A DNA stretch of 64,000 nucleotides from Saururus chinensis. Taxonomy: Eukaryota; Streptophyta; Magnoliopsida; Piperales; Saururaceae. The translations under genes and the position numbers were made by a program. How positions within the stretch are numbered: position 1 is the stretch's first letter; each line of letters starts with the position of its first letter. Location: the NCBI GenBank assembly GCA_035235625.1, contig CP141143.1, positions 33,527,178 to 33,591,177 on the forward strand, written 5' to 3'. This document shows, piece by piece, positions 59,410-64,000 of this stretch. The notes below the pieces were generated by a model. It had not been told where the DNA came from. It made no database searches and saw only the letters and a program-made list of their open reading frames with translations.

Positions 59410-59650
59410 AGGGTCTTACAAACTTACTCGTACCACCGTATGCTTACTCATACAACATACGTATACTTGTACGACCTTACTCGTATAATCATACTCGTAC
59501 GACCTTACTCGTACAATCATACTCGTACTCTTATAGTCGTGCTCATACTCATACACTTACAGTCGTGCTCATATTCACTCTTACAGTCCTGCTCATACAC
59601 ATACAGTCGTACTCACACTCATACAGTCGTACTCATACTCATAATCGTAC
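59410..59650. repeat. Minisatellite in LTR B, CATACTCGTAC theme
   Basis: Counterpart of 11085-11345 in LTR A. Confidence 0.8.
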
Positions 59651-59884
59651 ACATATCAACGACCACTGAAGCTCATTACAACTAATAAGCTCCAGCGTCG
59701 AAATGGAAAAGAATGACACTGGGGCAACACCTTAACCTCCGGAGAGTAACTAGACACCATGGACTTTTCCGAAGGTAAGGTACACCAATGCTCATGGGGC
59801 ACTGGATCAAACAGGTAAGAGTAGATCCATGATACTACTTACCTGAGCGCGCAAACATAAACACCCACACATAAGGGGTCATAC

Positions 59885-60020
59885 AGTTGCCCACCATAAT
59901 GGTTCTTATAGTGCCAAAGAATTGCCCACCATAATGGGTCTTATAGTGCCAGAGAATTGCCCACCATAATGGGTCTTATAGTACTAGAGAATTGCTCACC
60001 ATAATGGGTCTTATAGTGCC
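59885..60020. repeat. Minisatellite in LTR B, ~37-bp unit, four copies
   Basis: GCCCACCATAATGGGTCTTA units; CCCA..ATAATGGG gives each a short stem. Not seen in LTR A. Confidence 0.88.
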
Positions 60021-60089
60021 ATTGCCACTCTTGGGCAAAAAACATACAGTGCCACTTGGGCAAAAACATACAGTGCCACTCTTGGGCGG

Positions 60090-60350
60090 AAACATACAAC
60101 GCTCTCAACAGAGCATCAAACGTCTAGGCTTATACAACACACAGACCAAATCGAAAACATACTTTGCTCTCAACAGAGCATCAGACGTCTAGGCTTCATA
60201 CAGCACACAGACAAAATCAGAAACGTACATCGCTCTCAACAGAGCATCAAACGTCTAGGCTTATACAGCACACAGACCAAATCAGAAACAACATCGCTCT
60301 CAGCAGAGCATCAGACGTCCGGTGCCCTATACAACACACAGACAACATCT
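60090..60350. repeat. Minisatellite in LTR B, ~63-bp unit, four copies
   Basis: CGCTCTCAACAGAGCATCAA, then ACGTCTAGGCTTATACA and a GCACACAGACCAAATCAG part. Preceded by about three ACAGTGCCACTCTTGGGC units (60015-60085). Not seen in LTR A. Confidence 0.88.
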
Positions 60351-61039
60351 CGTAGGATAAACACCATGGCAAGACATGATAAATGCTCGGCCGACTCATT
60401 AGCGGCTAGCTCAAACATGGAACTTAATCCATCGAACCCTTAGGTCTCAAACTCACAACGCTATCATTAGTTGTGCTTATAATTCAAGTTTGAATTAAGT
60501 ACATTATGCGGTACAATTATGCCACACAAACTCACAGTCCTCGACTAATCAAACTGAAGCTGAGCCCGATCCGAAACCCAAGTTCGTCAGGGCAACAGAC
60601 TTCACTTACCCATCCACATCATGGACAAAACTCATCATATAACAAACCCTTACAGTCTTACATATTTCACCATCCATCTTATGGCCAAATCATCTTACAC
60701 TGACATCTTCAAATAACGCTCCTCAGAGCCAACCCAGTTGTCGCCCTCTTACTTATATCTCACTTATTATGCTTACTTTTCACTTCATAATATGTACGTT
60801 ATGCTTGTACAATTATGAACACTCTTACTGTCTGATAATCCTCACCCGCCATACCCATATCCTCTGTCATCCGTCATACGCTTACACATCCATACCAAAT
60901 GCTGTCACTTCATACCATCCATAGCCATACCTTTGCCCACATCCACATATACATATCCATAGCATAGGCACATAGCCATCATACATACGTATGTCTATCA
61001 CACATACATATAACATACACATACGGTCATACATACGCA

Positions 61040-61330
61040 GCTTACAAACATGCTCACTAGCCATCACTAGTGCATACATACATACGTCAAACTTACATGC
61101 TAGCCATCACTAGCACATGCATACATACGTCAAACGTACATGCTAGCCATCACTAGCACATACATAATTCATACATACTCCAAACATGCACGCTAGCCAT
61201 CACTAGCACATGCATACATACATACTCCAAACATGCACGCTAGCCATCACTAGCACATGCATAATCCATACGTAGCATACTGATATATTTGCTAGCCATT
61301 GCTAGCACATACATAATCCACATCCATAAA
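61040..61330. repeat. Minisatellite in LTR B, ~45-bp unit, about six copies
   Basis: GCTAGCCATCACTAGCACAT followed by GCATACATACGTCAAAC-type spacers. The core is the same as in the LTR A array at 11490-11910, but the spacer and period differ. Confidence 0.88.
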
Positions 61331-63680
61331 ACGTGCATACATCTCATGCATATCAATCATACCACACAATCATGTTTGCACGCACATCATGCAATCGGAT
61401 CGTTACGTAACATCCAAAGCATGGAATCATACAATCCTAGCATGCTACTACTCATTCAAAGCATGCTATCATGAATTTATGAGTTCAAAGCTCCCCTACC
61501 TCGTAATCATGATGTTCGATGGCAAGCACACAACGGCGGCGGTGTCGGCAGCGGAGTTGGTGGTCAAAACCATTGCCTAGTTGAGAGAGCTGCTCTCCCG
61601 AAGGTTTTAGAATGTGCCGGAAACAATAACGGCCAAACAGGGTGTCAGAAGTCAATGTGGCAAAACCCGCGATCCACGGTGGCGCACTAGGGCGGCTGGG
61701 AGAAAAGTCAAGCTAACATATGTGGCGGTGCGACCAGATGTCGAGGGTGTACTCACTAAAGATCGGCCGGTGGCTAAAACGTGCTCAGCCGGCCACAAGA
61801 CATCGAAATCGGCCGTGGACAACACCCAACGGTGACGATTTCGGTCAACAAAGGCCCACATAAGGGCGGAGAGCGTGGGGCAATGCTCGAGAACAAAGGA
61901 GAGGTGGAGGACAGCTCTGTGTCAACTCCACTCGGTGGCAAGGCCAACTGATGGTCAGGCGGCGTGAATGCGGCGCCTAAACCTAGAAGCACACATGTAC
62001 CACATGCACACGCGGCCCAAAGGGGCGGGGGAGAGGGCTGAAAGGAGACGACTCAAGGCCCACAAAAGCCAACAGGGCTAAGGCCCTAATGGTGGCCAAT
62101 CTAAGTGGCGATATCGCTGATCGCCACCCACAACCAATACCCATGGTGCAGGCGGCTGTGCATCTTGCACGGTATAGGGCATGGGGAGGGTTCAGGGTCG
62201 AGCAAAGGCCACGAGGCCGTCACTGGCCAAGGCCTATGCAGGTGAACTCGTCCACCTTCAGTCAAGGTAAGTCATACAAATTCTTGCTAGAGGCCGTTCG
62301 GTACCAACGGCGTAAAATGGGCAAGAAGGGTCAACGGGCAAATATGTCGGTGGGTGGAACTCATTGCGGCTACGGGCCACAAGGAAGGGCACAGGTCAGA
62401 GGCAATCAAACAGTGCGAGGTAGGACCGTCTCTAGTCATTACTAGACTGAGGCGGAATCCTCGGTGGCCAATCGGCCACTACCGGCCAATGCCGATGGCG
62501 TCAAAAGCCAACACAGAGGGGCTGATCGGGGAAAAATAAAACCAGGATAGGCCGGGCGGCTGCACCAGCTACATTCGGCCAGACTAGCTATCTAGAGGCC
62601 TACTAGAGGTTGCCAGCACTTGGCTACTAAAAGTTCACCCAACCAAACCGATAACAGTGGAAAAACACTATTTTTAAAACGGAGGAAGAACTGCTGATGA
62701 GCGGTGAAGCTCAGCCGGGGTGGAGGAGACAGTGCCGGACCAAGAGCGGCTGCCTACCTCCGCCTCAAGGTCAGGGCGGAGCCGAACCTGGGTCTGGTCG
62801 GCCGTTGTCAGCCCACGATGGTGACTGAAATAGAGCACCAACGAAATGGAGCCCGGAACAGTGAAACAGGGAGGAGAGGCCGGAACTGTGCAGGCTGGGC
62901 GAAGGCAAAATTGGGCCGGGAAAGGTCGCCAATCACCATCGTCGGACCAAGGCCAGGCCGGATGGAGGTCCGATCGGCCGCATCTCGCCACTGGCAGCCC
63001 CCAATTCGTCCAAACAGACGTCTGGCGAAAATAGGGCAGTGAGGGGGAAAGAGGGCAAGGCAGCGGAACGGAGGCCCACAGGGCCGGGAGGGGTGTCCTC
63101 CCACCGTCGCCGGCCCATGGCGGAGCCGTGGGCGGCCACGCAAGTGAAACAAAGAGGGGAGAGTCTAACCGGGGGAGGAGGCAGCGCGGCCGTGGGCGGC
63201 TGGGGTAGTGGCCCCTCGGCATCGTACCGCCGGTGCCTGTGCCAGCATCCTGCGGCCTGCCGACTGCCGACGGCGGCCGGGCACAAGGAACAGATGGGAA
63301 GGGGGGGCAGTGAACTGTTCACACAAATCCAGATCGGGCCCAGCCCGATCTTTTTATTATGTGCACTTTTTTTTCCCACTTACATCCCCAATGCACGCGT
63401 ACCTCATGTTTACGCGTTATCAGTCCAAAACTCGCATCGTAAGCGCGCAGTGAGGCCCGTGGCCAGCGTCTAAGCCCCACACCCAACTCTACGGGTATAA
63501 ATATAGGAAAAATATATAAATATACATACGCTGAAATGTCACATTTTTCTGCCGAAAATGACCATAAAAATAGCAGGAAAATTCCAAAAAAATCGTAGAA
63601 AAATCAGGGACCTTACCCAACGCTTTGAGCACTACTAGCGACGCTTAAAAGTGTCAATAAAATTCCTTTTTTTAGTAGTG

Positions 63681-64000
63681 TATTATTTGTTTATGAAGTT
63701 TCTGGATAAACACTTAAGCCAAATTATTTAATTAAGGCTATTATGAATTGGCCAACTCCTACCACTTGTATGAGGTATGATCTTTTCATGGTTTGAGCAG
63801 TTTTTATTGTCATTAGTACATTACAACTTCTATTACTGATTTATTGAAAAAGTGTGTGGCATACTCTTGTGGCGCTAATAAGGCTTTTTTTGAAATAATG
63901 GCTTGTTTGACTAGTGCGCTTTGCTTTGCCCTACCTAAGGGCAATTGTCTTTTTAAGCTTGATTATGATACTTCTAAGTTAGGTATTGGCGTTGTCCTTA
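63681..64000 (+). mobile_element. Ty3/gypsy reverse-transcriptase fossil, right part; runs off the window
   Basis: Directly after the TAT duplication the sequence resumes gypsy wording further along the same domain: pieces corresponding to 'W(P)TP' and the segment before RNase H ('LDYDTSKLGIGVVL'-like at the right edge). It is broken in several places. It continues the fossil at 44225-44699 across the CACTA1 insertion. Confidence 0.7.

Larger units (their letters stand above)
58611..63617. mobile_element. Solo long LTR (B), 5.0 kb, nested in CACTA1
   Basis: It starts TGTAACGCCTGAGATTTTTC, ends GGGACCTTACC, and has a perfect 5-bp duplication CAACG (58606-58610 and 63618-63622). It is collinear with LTR A, and longer mainly because of extra minisatellites between 59700 and 60700. 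The right half (61520-63350) is GC-rich and yields several long chance frames on both strands (up to ~180 codons), which resemble no protein I know. The TATAAATATAGG motif at 63496-63507 is shared with A. No interior is present, so it is a solo LTR. The Tat/Ogre affiliation is inferred from length and minisatellites. Confidence 0.82.
44700..63680. mobile_element. CACTA transposon 1, short non-autonomous copy swollen by nested insertions
   Basis: The left end is CACTACAATAAAAAG (44700-44714), the right end CCTTTTTTTAGTAGTG (63665-63680). A perfect 3-bp target duplication, TAT (44697-44699 and 63681-63683), is the CACTA hallmark. Its own sequence is only about 640 bp (44700-45030, 58363-58610, 63623-63680), made of TTAGCAACGC/GCGTCGCTAA repeats, with no transposase. 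Two LTRs inserted into it: F with further nested elements, and B. It shares its right subterminal region with the CACTA ending at 3146. It sits within a gypsy reverse-transcriptase fossil. Confidence 0.88.

Noticed and set aside
59266-60350. Regular short repeats with unique-looking spacers, CRISPR-like at first sight
   Set aside because: Several different tandem minisatellites inside a plant LTR; spacers are not unique, and the context is a plant nuclear genome without cas genes.
62674-63473. Several long frames (up to ~180 codons) on both strands in the GC-rich part of LTR B
   Set aside because: GC-rich DNA has few stop codons. Frames overlap on opposite strands and resemble no protein family.

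Overview
The window looks like intergenic heterochromatin from a large flowering-plant genome. It is AT-rich and packed with plant-type LTR retrotransposons (Ty3/gypsy and Ty1/copia), CACTA DNA transposons, a Stowaway-like MITE, a LINE remnant and a truncated nuclear-type tRNA-Ser. I found no intact host protein-coding gene. Most open frames are chance frames in GA/CT microsatellites, minisatellites or LTRs. The species cannot be fixed from the sequence alone.

Layout. 1-4004: right-hand ends of two CACTA transposons, built of 'TTAGCGACG' subterminal repeats and GA/CT microsatellites. 4005-10388: a dispersed LTR-like repeat (Q1) and a ~3.1 kb LTR (C). 10389-16703: a very long solo LTR (A, TSD GTGAC) split by a small 3.0 kb LTR element (K, TSD TTACA). 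16704-26420: repeat Q2, a long (AT)n, a copia gag relic, and two related LTR-like segments (P1, P2); P1 is split by a solo LTR (E, TSD AAATG), and a minus-strand LTR (D) lies between P1 and P2. 26421-28400: the least repetitive stretch, with the MITE and the tRNA fragment. 28400-32400: minus-strand copia fossil. 32470-~37940: plus-strand gypsy chromovirus fossil. 37270-44165: an inverted pair of exon/intron-like segments around a LINE remnant and a gag-only LTR element (H).

44225-64000 is a five-level nest. A gypsy reverse-transcriptase fossil is split by CACTA1 (44700-63680, TSD TAT). CACTA1 holds a minus-strand ~2.0 kb LTR (F) and a 5.0 kb solo LTR (B, TSD CAACG). F is split by CACTA2 (46181-57487), and CACTA2 is split by a gag-protease LTR retrotransposon (G, 48978-56275). 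The lengths add up exactly: CACTA1 ~0.64 kb of its own sequence, F ~2.0 kb, CACTA2 ~4.0 kb, G 7.3 kb, B 5.0 kb. The nesting gives a relative clock: gypsy fossil, then CACTA1, then F and B, then CACTA2, then G.

The elements form no pathway. Several are non-autonomous (G with gag and protease only, H with gag only, K nearly non-coding, all CACTAs without visible transposase) and would have depended on partners elsewhere. The points most worth following are the nest, an LTR module shared by otherwise different LTRs, long LTRs full of minisatellites, hairpin-rich CACTA ends, and the inverted exon-like pair. I did not find evidence for a new defence, metabolic or regulatory system.
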